Assembly: GCA_031002005.1 (NCBI GenBank)
Contig: JARYHS010009186.1
Span: 183,856,437-183,920,436, forward strand
Direction: 5' to 3'
Origin: Vandiemenella viatica
Lineage: Eukaryota > Arthropoda > Insecta > Orthoptera > Morabidae
DNA length: 64,000 nucleotides
Within the stretch, counting starts at the first letter, position 1. The number at the start of each line of letters is the position of its first letter. Position numbers and translations under genes: made by a program. Positions 13,331-25,100 of this stretch are shown piece after piece. Below the pieces are notes generated by a model. It had not been told where the DNA came from, ran no database searches, and saw only the letters and a list, made by a program, of their open reading frames with translations.

Positions 13331-14070
13331 TCCAATTTTCTCCCGATATCTCTCTCTCTCTTCTGTGGCCTTGGCCTGACATGTTAAGGTGGTATATTGA
13401 TGAATATATCCTTTGAACAAAATAATATTTATACTTCTTTCCATAAAAACCTACTGCCTATGTCTACAATGATTTTATTTATATGTATTTTCGAAATTAT
13501 ATAACCAATAGTTAGCAGGTCCTACGGAACGTGTTACGACCGGGTTGGCAGTTAGGCAAGGGAGGGTCCCCGTGAAAATATTATTTGGTTAACTTACCTA
13601 AAAGTAAATATCATAGTAACAGTAATAATCATGCTAACAAATTCAAAAGAGAAATTCGCAGGGATGAATTATAGTAAGTTAAGTTCTGCTTGGTTACAGC
13701 AAACGAATAATTTTGTATACCATCTGAGCGTGCCAATAGTATCGTGATCAGTAACTGAATGATAACATAATAATATGGAAATAAGTAAATACAAATATCT
13801 ATTTATTTTATTTTTAACAGTGGTAATGAATATTGCTTTTACTGTAAGAAGTTGTTATCATTCAATATTACATGTTTAATTGTAAAACATTGAAAAAGTA
13901 GATATTTAAAAAATTATGGCTTTGTCAGATGTCCTTCTTACAATCTTCTGTACTTTACAAAAAAAAAAAAATAATCCACAAATCTATGTGAAATCTAGTA
14001 CAGGTATCCATACGAAGAAACAGGTTCTGATAAACACAATCCTGTCTTCTGAAGCGTCTGACCTTGTGCG
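12960..14070. other. AT-rich sequence beyond the hAT remnant
   Basis: The first few hundred bases overlap the decayed N-terminal part of the hAT transposase. From about 13.35 kb onward only AT-rich non-coding sequence is visible. Confidence 0.45.
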
Positions 14071-14071
14071 T

Positions 14072-14160
14072 TTTTAAAGTTCAAACCACGTAGCTCGGTC
14101 TGGGGGGGTTGGCTCTGGAAAGCTACGTTGGGTTATGTGAGGCGGGGGCAAACTATATTG
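14072..14160 (+). mobile_element. Fragment of the CGTGCA...ACGTAG mini-element
   Basis: AAACCACGTAGCTCGG followed by poly-G, then GGCTCTGGAAAGCTACGTTGGG, matches one end of the element at 1066-1487 and 36,563-36,971. Only about 90 bp of one end is recognisable, so this is a truncated copy. Confidence 0.6.
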
Positions 14161-14399
14161 TAGGCCTAAGTGTTTCAGAACGCCATTAAATCACCGGAAG
14201 CCAACAGAGTAACAAACATGTAATTCGTAACAAAATGATTGTTTTCTAACTCAAGCAACAAAACATAGAACTACCAATTTTATGAAAAATCTGCTACGGA
14301 TTTACTAAAGCAGTTTGATGGTTCAAAAAAAAAAAAAATTAAACTGATGCTGATGATGCCTTACACCGCAAGGGCGGAACGCTTCTGGGGAATAAAATA

Positions 14400-14875
14400 A
14401 AATTCACTTGTTTTCAGGAGTTATTTAGAAAAATAATTGGTGTTAGTAAATTTCACATGGTGTGTTAATCATTTACAAAATTGATAAAATTGAAGACCCA
14501 GGTTACCAAGTAATGAAATTTATCACTGAAAAAACTGATTACATGGGACGGAATTAGCACACTGCAAGATCATTTAGAAATTGGTTTAGATACTGATGAA
14601 CTGAACGATGAAGTTGAATTCCTCCATGAAATTCAACCATTTCTCACTGAAGAGAATCGACTTGGCTTACGCTGGATAGACTTCTTTGCAAAATCGAATC
14701 ACAGACAGAGCTGTCCAGAACTGAAAAAGTTTGTCACTTTTTTTTTTCTTTCCATTCCTGTTTCTAATGCTTCTTGCGAACGCATACTCTGCAGGATGGA
14801 ACAAGTTTGGAGGAAGGAAAGAAACTGAATGAAAATATCTTGGGTAAAATCAGAGTTACAAATACAACATAATTT
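14400..14875 (+). pseudogene. hAT transposase C-terminal remnant, second element
   Basis: On the plus strand near 14,745-14,800 the translation gives a hAT dimerisation signature, IPVSNASCERI, followed by a basic stretch with NENILGKIRV-like text. Upstream, 14,540-14,740, weak similarity continues but the frame breaks repeatedly. The motif differs from that of the 11-kb hAT, so this is a second, unrelated hAT relic. No termini were found. Confidence 0.6.
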
Positions 14876-15202
14876 TGATATTTATGTAATACCTTTTATG
14901 ATTATCTGCTAAAAACACAAGAAATATTAGATGCTTCTGAATTTCAAAATAAAGTTTAAAACATATTAGTGATATTTATTTAAACCTTCCCCCTTCCCTT
15001 TCGTTTGTCCAAATCTCCGGAGATCGTTCCTTCGAGAGGAATACACCGACACTGGGTTAGTTCGCCCTGAACTCGTGGCTTACCTTCTGTTTTCACATTT
15101 TGGCTTATAACTAAAAAACTATAAAAACCTAATGTTATACAGGAAATTGTTTTGAAATGTACGACAAAGTCCATGTATGATACTCCATAAGACAACATGC
15201 TA

Positions 15203-15265
15203 CATCTACATGTATACTCTGCTATTCACAAATATTGTGGGTGGCAGAGGGCGCGACGCTCTATT
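15203..15265 (+). repeat. Degenerate copy of a widespread arthropod repeat motif
   Basis: CTACATCTACATGTATACTC, then GTGGGTGGCAGAGGG, resembles (from memory) a repeat found across many insect genomes, with CTACAT repeats followed by an 'ACTCCGCAAGCCACC...GTGGCGGAGGG' consensus. It sits between the 3' end of the LINE and the hAT relic and may belong to the LINE 3' untranslated region. Confidence 0.4.
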
Positions 15266-15590
15266 TTTAACTGATGTTTTTGACTCTTAAGACACGTACA
15301 CATTAAATAGAATACAGAGGAACATCTTGCTGATGTTGCTTGTTAATGCAACTGGTCCATCATGTTTCCCAATATTTATCGAAGTTTTCAATTGTCTCTG
15401 TCAGCAGAAACTAAAGTACCTTGAAGTTAACTGCTTCCAGAAGCAAGCAAGCAACAACGCCATTAACTGCCCTCCTTGGGCAGAGTAGGGTGGAGTGTTT
15501 GTCTTGCGACATTTACTCCTAGTCTTGTAGATGGATACTTGCTTCAGGTTAGATTTGTCTTAACGTTTGGCGTAGCTATTTTCAGATGAT

Positions 15591-17366
15591 TTATTGTACA
15601 AGTGAGATAGGTCCTATGTGTGGACCTATTCCTACCGGATAGTTTCCCAGATTCTTGATTAGTGGATTGTTGGATTTATGGGCTGTATTATAAAATTTGG
15701 TGGCAAGATCCTTGAAACGTTGTTTTAAAGTTGGTAGCCCTGTGGCTTCATGAAGGGCAATTGTGGGAAATCTGCAGTCGAGATGAAGAGCTCTCTTCAA
15801 CGCTCGATTTTGAATAGTTTGAAGTCGGTCAAGACTTGTTTTTGCTGTGTATCCCCACACAGGACAGGCATATTCAAGTATTGGTCTTACTAAGGTGCAG
15901 TAGATCCGTACACCTAAGGGTGCGGAGAGCTTACTGTCCCTGTTTAGCACTGGGTACAACGCTTGAAGTCTCGCGCTAGCTCTTCTGCGGAGGTCGTTTA
16001 TGTGGGCCCTCCAGGTCAACCTGGAGTCAAGCAGGACTCCAAGGTAGCGAACAGTGTTTGACCATGGAATTAAGTTGTTGTGAATTGTGAGTTGTTGATC
16101 CAATTGAGGTCTCTGTCGAGGTCCTGTCCTTTTAGTTATTAAGATGGCTTGGGTCTTCGTTGGGTTGATTCCGATACGCCACCTCCTCGCCCAGGCCTCA
16201 GTCTTCTGCAGTATCTCCTGCAGACGACGGGTGACGATAGCTTTACTGCGGCAGCGAGTGAAGTAAGCTGTATCATCAGCATATGTGGCGGTGTGAATTC
16301 CGGTTTGAGAAGGTACATTGGCTGTATATAGGGAGTATAGCAGAGGTCCTAGGGTCGAACCTTGTGTACTCCTGCCTGAATGCAACGCCTTGTGGAATAG
16401 GCGTTACTAATTTTGACTTTGAAAGAGCGGTTTTCCAGGTATGATTTTATCAGTTTGACAAGCTGTCCCGGGAGTCCCAATTCGTAGAGTCGTAGTAGCA
16501 GTCCGGAGTGCCATACCGAGTCAAATGCCCGGGAGATATCTAGTAGCACAAGTCCACAGTATTCTTTATGGTTGAAGGCCGTCGTGGCGGTCTCAACCAC
16601 CCTCATCAAGTTGCTGGGTGGTTGAGTGACCCTGACGGAACCCAAATTGATGGTCTGGAAGAATACTCTGTCGCTCGATATACAGGTTTAGGCGTTTGAG
16701 GAGCAGACGCTCAAAACACCTTGCTGATAGATGGTAACAGACTTATGGGCGGTAATTTTGAGGTAGAGAGGGGTTTTTCCCACTCTTATGGATAGCTACG
16801 ACTACGGCCTGTTTTCCACCGGGTGGGAAAGTTCTTCGTGTCAACAATTGTATTGAACAGCATAGTGAGGTGGTTAATTGCTGCTGGAGGCAGGTTTCTC
16901 AAACAGATGTTACTGATTCTGTCGTGGCCTGGGGCTTTTCTTGGGTTTAGGCTGGTCACACAGGTGAAAACTTCTTGAGGGGTAAAGTGCTCTATGTTGT
17001 GTTCGTCTTCGTCATCAGCTTCAAGGAAACCCTCAATCGATTGTTGACTTCTTCGATAAGATCGGGGTCGCCGGGTGCTGGTTGAAAGTTTTGTTCGAAG
17101 GCTTTAGCTAGAGCGTTGGCTTTGTCTTCAGGGCGATATGTGTATCCCTGATCTCCAAGTAGAGGTGGAATTCGACTTTTCTTTTAGTAAACCATCTGGT
17201 CTGTGACCACAGCGAGCCGTCATCCATTCGCAGCATTGAAAGTCTGGCCTCCCATTCACGATTTCGATGTTCAGTTAAAGACACTTTTAATTCTCTTTGA
17301 AGACGATTGAGTAATTTCCTGGTATTGGGGTTCCTAGTGATCCTCCACTCCTTTGCGATTCGATTT
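15591..17366 (-). pseudogene. LINE ORF2 reverse transcriptase, frameshifted
   Basis: 17.37-16.65 kb carries the fingers region in several frames, including a YRPISLLP-type segment near 16.73 kb. At 16,645-16,349 the palm motif LDISRAFDSVWHSGLLLRL is intact. At 16,385-15,591 a 264-codon open segment holds the catalytic YADD (codons at 16,272-16,283), thumb motifs such as VRYLGVLLD, and the characteristic C-terminal RPILEYACPVWG. At least three frame breaks separate these blocks. The family polymerises cDNA at the nicked target. Confidence 0.9.
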
Positions 17367-18293
17367 TTATGTCGAATCGCTGCTAACAGGTGAGGTGGGA
17401 GTTTGGAGCGATTTGTCTTTTTTCTTGTGCTTCAAAGTGGAGGCTGTGATGGCGTTTAAGACTGCACTTTCAAAAGTCTCCAGCGCTGTTTCCGGATTGT
17501 TGTCTGCAGGGTGGTCCGCTAGTGCTTCAGTTATAAGATTCTTATACATCCTCCAGTTGGTGAACTTGTGATCAATTATGGGATTTAGCCTATCATCTGG
17601 TTGCCACTGGCCTATACTGACTTGAAATATAACTGGTAAGTGGTCTGATGATAGTTCATCCACAGTGGATGCTGAGATGAACCCGTTGAAGTTCTTAGTA
17701 ATGAGCACGTCAAGGATGTCAGGCCGACCACCGTTGTAAGGATAGTGCGTGGGCTCGTCGGGAGCCCATACACACATGTTATGTCGATTTATGATTCTTC
17801 TGATGACAAGTCCCGCCTGGTTAGTGTTATGACAGAGCCAGTCTGTATGTTTAGCGTTAAAGTCTCCTCCTAGGAGTAGTTTGCCTCGCAGTGCTGCCAG
17901 TGCTTCTAAGTCTGCATCCAGAGGCATTCGTCTGGGAGGTCGGTAGGCAGAAATGACGTTGTAGGTCTGATTGTTAAGGTTTAATTCTATGGCGACTGCT
18001 TCTATGTTTTGCAGCGCCGGAAGAGGAGTTTCGTGGTGAGGTAGGCCCTTTTTTATGTAGATTGCAACCGCCTCGGCTGTGAGTCGGTCTGTTCTATAGC
18101 AGTCATAGTTAGCAATCGACGCACGTAGTCCTGGTTTAAGGTGGGTCTCACAGACGAGGCATAAGTCAATATTGTGCTCTGCAATGAATTGTCTAAATTC
18201 TGTAAGTTGAGGATAAAGCCCGTTTGCATTCCATACGCATATGGAGACGCAGTGTATGTGATGCCTTCTATCCATTGTTAGGTAGGTTAGCAC
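17367..18293 (-). CDS. LINE ORF2 N-terminal: AP endonuclease domain
   Basis: A 308-codon open segment with the apurinic-type endonuclease fold used by Jockey LINEs to nick target DNA. Visible motifs in order are the WNANGL asparagine, the catalytic glutamate in CETHL, the phosphate-binding GGDFNAKHTDW, the LDVLIT segment and the terminal SSDHLPV aspartate-histidine pair. The frame breaks after 17,367, so the link to the reverse transcriptase is lost in this copy. All visible catalytic residues are intact. Confidence 0.88.
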   Translation of the reverse strand: MLTYLTMDRRHHIHCVSICVWNANGLYPQLTEFRQFIAEHNIDLCLVCETHLKPGLRASIANYDCYRTDRLTAEAVAIYIKKGLPHHETPLPALQNIEAVAIELNLNNQTYNVISAYRPPRRMPLDADLEALAALRGKLLLGGDFNAKHTDWLCHNTNQAGLVIRRIINRHNMCVWAPDEPTHYPYNGGRPDILDVLITKNFNGFISASTVDELSSDHLPVIFQVSIGQWQPDDRLNPIIDHKFTNWRMYKNLITEALADHPADNNPETALETFESAVLNAITASTLKHKKKDKSLQTPTSPVSSDST

Positions 18294-18397
18294 TTGAGGT
18301 GATAGCTGAGGCTGACGTAACTGCTGCCTGGATTTCTGCAGGCAGGCGGTTCATCTTTTCGATGAGGCACATAAGGGTATTGAGGATTTTGTCAATG

Positions 18398-20081
18398 CTA
18401 TTGTAGAGCCTGTCGAGACCAGCATATTGCGTATGTTCGCAGGGGCCTGCGTTCTGTGCGTGTTCGCCAGGGGGGACGGTTGCGGCGGCGAGTGCGCTTC
18501 CTAGGTGCTGCTGGACATAGTACCGGAGCTGAAGAGTTTTCAGTTACGACTGGAGGTGCAGGGTGGCTGCGCTGCAGATTCCTCTGTTGGTTTGGTGGTA
18601 GTATGTTGGGAGGAGTTGCTTTTCCAGCTCCTCTGGTGGCAGTTGTTGAATTTGCCTCAAGCAAGTTCTTTTTCTTGTCGGCTTTATCCATCATTTTCTC
18701 TTTGCTGTGTAGCAGTTGCTGTTGATTTGATTTTCGTGATTTTTCCACAGCAGTTGGACTGTTGGACTTTAGTTCTTTATTCTCTAGATTCTGCTGCGTT
18801 GCTTTGGTGCCTCTGAGTCGATCACGAGCTAGCTTATAAGCGATGCAGCCTTTATAACTGGCGACATGATTACCTCCGCAGTTACCACATTTAGCTGCAT
18901 CGCGATTTTTCTGTGTTGTACATTCGTTGGAGTCGTGGGCTCCGGCGCATTTAACACATACAGGTTTCATTTTACAGTTTTTGGCGACATGGCCATACAA
19001 TTGACAGTTGAAGCATTGAGGGGGGCCGGAAGTCGCCTTGAGTGTCTCAGTTTTAATTCTTATATGACATAGGTACTCCACCTCGAACAGTCTTCTGTTA
19101 TCTGGTGTCAGGAGCGACGACCAGAAACAGTGGCATTGCTATATTTGTTCCTGGTCTCTTTAGTTGGGCCACAGTTTGCACGTCATAGCCCATGTCCAGG
19201 AGTTCGTCCTTGAGGTCCTGGGTTGGAAAGGTGCGTGGTAATCCTCTCAGGACGACCTTTAGTAACTTGACTGCCCCTGAGGGGAAGGTAAAATAGGGGA
19301 TCCATTTTTAGTGAGCAGATTTGTCACGTTAATGTAGTCTCCGTAGTTGTGAAGGAAAATTTAATTTTGTCACCTCCTGCAGTTTTGGCCAGAAAGGGGT
19401 CTTTGGCAACATTAGTTACCCAGTCATGAAGCTTTTTGTAGCTCTCTTCGAATTGAACCACAATAGGTGGGATGTTGGAGTTCCTTTTGGATGGTTGAGT
19501 TGTACATTGCAGGGCTTGGAACTGGTTTGTTAATGTTATTGGTTGGTCCTGAGCTAGATTTGCTGGAGCTTTGGCAGTACGACGCGGATGGATAAAGCCT
19601 TCATCAACATTTACAGTCGTACTGTGGTCACATTCTTGTGCTGCAAGGCGACCGTTATCTTCCGGTGCCAGTGCGGTGTCCCTTGCTTCGTTACCCATAC
19701 CAGAGTTTGATCAAAAGTTGCATCAGTGTCTGAGGAGATAAGCCGACTGAACTCTGGTCGACTATGCGGAGCTGGGAATGATGTTACAGCACGGGTTGTC
19801 TTCTGATTTTTCTTCTTCTTATTTGTTCTTTGAACAAGGGTGGTGACTCGTTTCTTCACTTGATCTTTACCGGTCGGGTTGGTTGACCCTCTCTTTCTGT
19901 AGGCTGCCAGATTCTGCTGCGGCGGCATGTTGTCATCAGTGTCTGAATCAGTGTCAGGTAGCCCTGATCGCCCAACGTTGTCATCCTCGTTGTCGGTGGC
20001 CTGGTAGCCATCTGACGAGTAGCACCCAACGCCCAAGAAGCCGTCGTTGGTGTTGGTTGCCGCCATCATACGTCCTGCCAA
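18398..20081 (-). pseudogene. LINE ORF1 (gag-like, CCHC zinc knuckles), frameshifted
   Basis: ORF1 proteins of Jockey-type LINEs bind RNA and form the ribonucleoprotein needed for target-primed reverse transcription. The N-terminal part (20,081-19,611) is acidic then lysine-rich. The middle (19,698-19,324) is a linker. The C-terminal part (19,081-18,398) has three zinc knuckles in series: CFNCQLYGHVAKNC, CVKCAGAHDSNEC and CGNCGGNHVASYKGC. The pieces are in different frames, so at least two frameshifts and one stop interrupt it. The ORF1 end overlaps or abuts the endonuclease start region at about 18.3-18.4 kb. Confidence 0.85.
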
Positions 20082-20150
20082 TGGAAACGCCTACTGGAAA
20101 GGAGTGTTGCTCCGACCCTGGAAGCGGTGGAGATTAAAGAAAATAAAGGA

Positions 20151-20633
20151 AACATCGTGTTTGAAATTGTTGTTCGTTGGTGTAGACGGCTTGTTCCTTG
20201 TTGCTATTGATCCTCGATTGTTATGTATATCTACTGCTGCAAAAGTGTTCGAGTGGACAAGTGAATATTTAATTAATTTAGTTGATTTTTTAAGAGAAAA
20301 TATAATTTCAATTATAAAATTGTTTCATGAGTTTGAAGTTGTTGTTAATAATTGCAATGAATTTGCCTGTATTTGCTTGGAAGAACTGATGTGATAGCAT
20401 CACAAACTTCTTTTACAATTTTGGATATTGATTGTTTGGAGATTCGATATAGGTACATTCAGAGAAGTGTATGAATCTCCAGTAGGTGTGGAGGCACCTT
20501 TAGATTCGATAAATCTCAACGACCACCGGGACCGATTTAGCTAATATACGACTTCTGTACCATTAAAGCTCTCTACCAAATTTCATAAAATTGATTTACT
20601 GATATCTCTAACACCTTCACTTTTTATTATTTT
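20151..20633. other. AT-rich sequence between LINE and gap
   Basis: No supportable exon or element. Open frames are low complexity. It is bounded by the scaffold gap. Confidence 0.4.
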
Positions 20634-21633
20634 NNNNNNNNNNNNNNNNNNNNNNNNNNNNNNNNNNNNNNNNNNNNNNNNNNNNNNNNNNNNNNNNNNN
20701 NNNNNNNNNNNNNNNNNNNNNNNNNNNNNNNNNNNNNNNNNNNNNNNNNNNNNNNNNNNNNNNNNNNNNNNNNNNNNNNNNNNNNNNNNNNNNNNNNNNN
20801 NNNNNNNNNNNNNNNNNNNNNNNNNNNNNNNNNNNNNNNNNNNNNNNNNNNNNNNNNNNNNNNNNNNNNNNNNNNNNNNNNNNNNNNNNNNNNNNNNNNN
20901 NNNNNNNNNNNNNNNNNNNNNNNNNNNNNNNNNNNNNNNNNNNNNNNNNNNNNNNNNNNNNNNNNNNNNNNNNNNNNNNNNNNNNNNNNNNNNNNNNNNN
21001 NNNNNNNNNNNNNNNNNNNNNNNNNNNNNNNNNNNNNNNNNNNNNNNNNNNNNNNNNNNNNNNNNNNNNNNNNNNNNNNNNNNNNNNNNNNNNNNNNNNN
21101 NNNNNNNNNNNNNNNNNNNNNNNNNNNNNNNNNNNNNNNNNNNNNNNNNNNNNNNNNNNNNNNNNNNNNNNNNNNNNNNNNNNNNNNNNNNNNNNNNNNN
21201 NNNNNNNNNNNNNNNNNNNNNNNNNNNNNNNNNNNNNNNNNNNNNNNNNNNNNNNNNNNNNNNNNNNNNNNNNNNNNNNNNNNNNNNNNNNNNNNNNNNN
21301 NNNNNNNNNNNNNNNNNNNNNNNNNNNNNNNNNNNNNNNNNNNNNNNNNNNNNNNNNNNNNNNNNNNNNNNNNNNNNNNNNNNNNNNNNNNNNNNNNNNN
21401 NNNNNNNNNNNNNNNNNNNNNNNNNNNNNNNNNNNNNNNNNNNNNNNNNNNNNNNNNNNNNNNNNNNNNNNNNNNNNNNNNNNNNNNNNNNNNNNNNNNN
21501 NNNNNNNNNNNNNNNNNNNNNNNNNNNNNNNNNNNNNNNNNNNNNNNNNNNNNNNNNNNNNNNNNNNNNNNNNNNNNNNNNNNNNNNNNNNNNNNNNNNN
21601 NNNNNNNNNNNNNNNNNNNNNNNNNNNNNNNNN
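20634..21633. other. Assembly gap of exactly 1000 N
   Basis: A round 1000-N run is a scaffolding placeholder. The true distance, and whether 1-20.6 kb is physically next to the palindrome, are unknown. The left outer end of the palindrome lies only about 40 bp from the gap. Confidence 0.99.
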
Positions 21634-21673
21634 CAATGGCCGCCCGGAGGAGACTGTCTTACTGGAACACCTG

Positions 21674-22090
21674 TGACGTCACAAGATGGCCGCCCCCGTT
21701 GGTGTGACCAAGATGGCCGCCGAGCGCACCGCCCGGTCGTATGACGTCACACGTTAGTTCCTCGACCTGTCGCACAGATGGCGGTAGCTGCCGGGCTTGC
21801 GCATATGTTAGTTCCCGATCGGGATAGATGGCACCATCTCCCAAGGGCTTAATTTCTTTGGGCGCAGATATTCCACACCGCCCACCCAAGCTATTTCGTT
21901 CTGGAATGCGCGCGTTGTGAAATGTGTACACTGTTTCAACACACCTACGGAAATACCCACTCGATTGTTTGCTTTTGCGAAATGTGTACTCTACCAGTTG
22001 TGCAAGCGGTATCTCTTGTGTAAGCGCGGAGTGAGAGGCTCCATGCGACGCTATAAAAGGAGCGCCCGTGGCCAGCTCTGGCTCTGTACC
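21674..22090 (+). promoter_or_regulatory. Left-arm promoter: CRE pair, YY1-like sites, TATA box
   Basis: Two full CRE palindromes TGACGTCA lie at 21,674-21,681 and 21,742-21,749. AAGATGGCCGCC occurs twice (near 21,684 and 21,709) and AGATGGCGG once near 21,778, all resembling the YY1 core. The TATA box TATAAAAG is at 22,052-22,059, about 107 bp before the first ATG (22,159). A start site near 22,082-22,090 is inferred from TATA spacing. This is a typical nuclear RNA polymerase II promoter. Confidence 0.72.
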
Positions 22091-22158
22091 ATTGCGAACC
22101 TTGCCGTGTGCGCTTCTAGCAGTTACCGCAGTGTGTGTTTCTCGCAGTCTTCAACACA

Positions 22159-25100
22159 ATGTCTCAGTCTTATGAAGGTAATAAGTTATAATAATAATTA
22201 TTATATGTGTGTGTTTGTGTGTATGTATCAGTGATACTAAAGATGAATTTTATTTTACAGAGCTCCCAGTTCTATCTGCTGCGATGTGGAAGAGTACCTC
22301 GCAAACAGTAAGCTAATTTCCTTATTGTTAGTAGTATTAGTTTAAATTATTATTATTATTATTAAGACTAATTTTTCTTTTTCCCTGTTTCAGATCTACA
22401 ACAGATCTCACCGCTGTTTAGCGATGATTTAGATAATGGTAAGTTTTTGTATCTAAACTGGAATATTTTTGCTGTAGATGTTTACTTGTTGCATACTATA
22501 ATTTATTTTCTATTGTAGAACCACGAGTTGTCTCAACTCCGGAGCTGCTGTTGCTATACATTTTTCTGGAGGTATGTATTTGACTGTAATTAATTTTTTT
22601 AATTTCTCGTGCGTGTGTTGATACTAAAAGAAAATTAATTTGTTCTGTTGCAGAGCCTGTGAATGCTACTGATGGTTTCTGACTAATAATTTTGCAAGGG
22701 GTAAGTAGTACTATATATTTCTTGCTGTAGATAATATTGTTTGATTTTTTTTCTGTAACCAACTAAAATTTTTTTTTGTTGCAGAGCCTATGAATGCTAC
22801 TGATGTTTCTGGCAATAATTTTGCAAGGGGTAAGTAGTACTATATATTTCTTGCTGTAGCTAATATTGTTTGATTTTTTTTCTGTAACCAACTAAAATTT
22901 TTTTTTGTTGCAGAGCCTATGAATGATACTGATGTTTCGGCAATAATTTTGCAAGGGGTAAGTAGTACTATATATTTCTTGCTGTAGCTAATATTGTTTG
23001 ATTTTTTTTCTGTAACCAACTAAAATTTTTTTTTGTTGCAGAGCCTATGAATGCTACTGATGTTTCTGGGCAATAATTTTGCAAGGGGTAAGTAGTACTA
23101 TATATTTCTTGCTGTAGCTAATATTGTTTGATTTTTTTTTCTGTAACCAACTAAAATTTTTTTTTGTTGCAGAGCCTATGAATGCTACTGATGTTTCTGG
23201 CAATAATTTTGCAAGGGGTAAGTAGTACTATATATTTCATGCTGTAGCTAATATTGTTTGATTTTTTTTCTGTAACCAACTAAAAAATATTTTTCTGTTG
23301 TAGCTTCAGCTAGCTGTGTCAATGCATCCTCGAGCTGCTAGGTATTTTGCCAATTGTAAGTTAAAAAAAAAATTTCTTAACTGAATTACTTTAAACCTTT
23401 TTGGCTGTGCAGTAAAAGATGATTTTTTTTCCACAGATTGCCCTGAACATGATGATCCCAACCAGCCTGGGGACGTCTTTGTTGGTAAGTGTTTAGATTT
23501 ATTTTTATTGAGTTTTTTCTTTCTTTTCCTTGTCTAACTAAAATTTATTTTGTTATAGGTCAACATGGTTCCTCGGGACCCCTCCAAAAAAGGATGAATG
23601 ATGATGATGATGATGATGAAGGGCCATCTAAAAGGATTAAAATGGCAGGTAAGGTATTTCTTCTACTTTTTTTTATTATTTTATCTCTTAGACTTTTAAC
23701 CATGAAAAAAAATCTGACTATTTTTTTGTTGCAGATGTATATATGTCGCCGCCGGACCTGGAAGCGTCGGACGTGCCACAGCCAAGCACCAGCGCGTGGG
23801 CAGAACCATTGGGGATGAGCTTCTTGCTACTTTGTCACCGCTTGAAGCTCTCTGGGCGACAGACGAACCATCCTCCCAGTGGCTGCCCAACACTCAAGCG
23901 ACCGGGTCCGGCGTTAATGAGGGTGGGGAAAAAACAGGTAAGCCGGATGCTACGCGCTTAAAGCCAACTATCAGGGCAAGTGCTTACGCGAATAGGTTAC
24001 TTCACATCACTGTTGTAAATACTGAAAATTTTAAAGATCCTGGTAATTTTATTAGAGCATGTTTCAAAATTTTTAATGATCAAATTTCCGCGATTATTCG
24101 CAATCCTTCAACACCGGCTATAAAATGCCAGGTGGGGTTGGATTGCCTTTTCCAAATTCAGAAGAACAATGTCACTAACGTCAGCCGTATTTGTTTTATG
24201 CCCAAGATGCGCGAACTCACATTAAGCGCTTCCCTGGAAGAGTGGTATGAAGTCTATGTGTTTCAAGATATCAAGAAGAGATTTAGTGAATTCCAAGACC
24301 GGGATAGTGGCAAATGCCTCGATCAAATTAACTCCCTCGACATCCATGTAGCTAAATTCGAACCGCTTTTTCGGGGCTCTTCATTTATAGCACTGCCATC
24401 CGATATCCAAGCAAAGAAGGCAATTATCAATGTTAAAAACAGTGATGATCGTTGTTTTCTTTGGACGATCCTGGCTTTTCACGAACAGGTGCAAGATAAC
24501 GCGAAGAGTAGCATTATATTAAAGTCCGTTCCAAGTACGATTTAGATTTTGCAGGCATAGACTTCCCTGTAAAATTGTCAGACATTTCTAAATTTGAGAG
24601 GCAAAACCCGACTATTCGATCAATGTCTACGGCTTGGAACCAGAAGGTAAAAACATAGAGTTGTAGGCCCCCTCCACCATGCTGCAGTCAAACGCGGTTT
24701 CCATATAAACATGTTGTTGATTACAGAGGGTGAAGATAAATTTCACTACTGCTGGATCAAGAACTTGTCGCGGTTAGTCAGATCTATAACTAAAATACAT
24801 CTCATTCAATATGTGATAGATGTCTGCAGCATTTCAGTCGCGAAGATCTCTTGGAACGCCATGAGGTCGATTGCGCAAGGGTTGGCGCTGTAAGAGTAGA
24901 CCTACCCGGCGACGAAGACAAAACCTTAAAGTTTAAGGATTTTGTACACCAACAGCGTGTACCATTCGTCGTTTACGCGGACTTTGAATGTTTGTTGAAA
25001 CCCTTTGATACGTGCAGACCCGACCCCAACGCCTCTCACTCCACATCAGTCCAGGAACACATCCCTTTTGCTGCGGCATACCAGGTCGTTTGCGCATACG

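Larger units (their letters stand above)
15266..20150 (-). mobile_element. Jockey-type non-LTR retrotransposon, near full length
   Basis: The minus-strand order is ORF1 with zinc knuckles (about 20.08-18.40 kb), an AP-type endonuclease (18.29-17.37 kb) and a reverse transcriptase (17.37-15.59 kb), the architecture of the Jockey group. The total is about 4.9 kb including untranslated parts. The 5' end lies just beyond 20.1 kb. The 3' tail is not clearly marked by poly(A). Several frameshifts make it inactive as assembled. Boundaries are approximate. Confidence 0.85.

Noticed and set aside
20617..21636. 339-codon open frame
   Set aside because: It is made almost entirely of N and only reflects the assembly gap.
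22654..23217. Regular direct repeats resembling a CRISPR array
   Set aside because: The units are about 130 bp with splice signals and a coding repeat, and the genome is eukaryotic. It is a micro-exon array.
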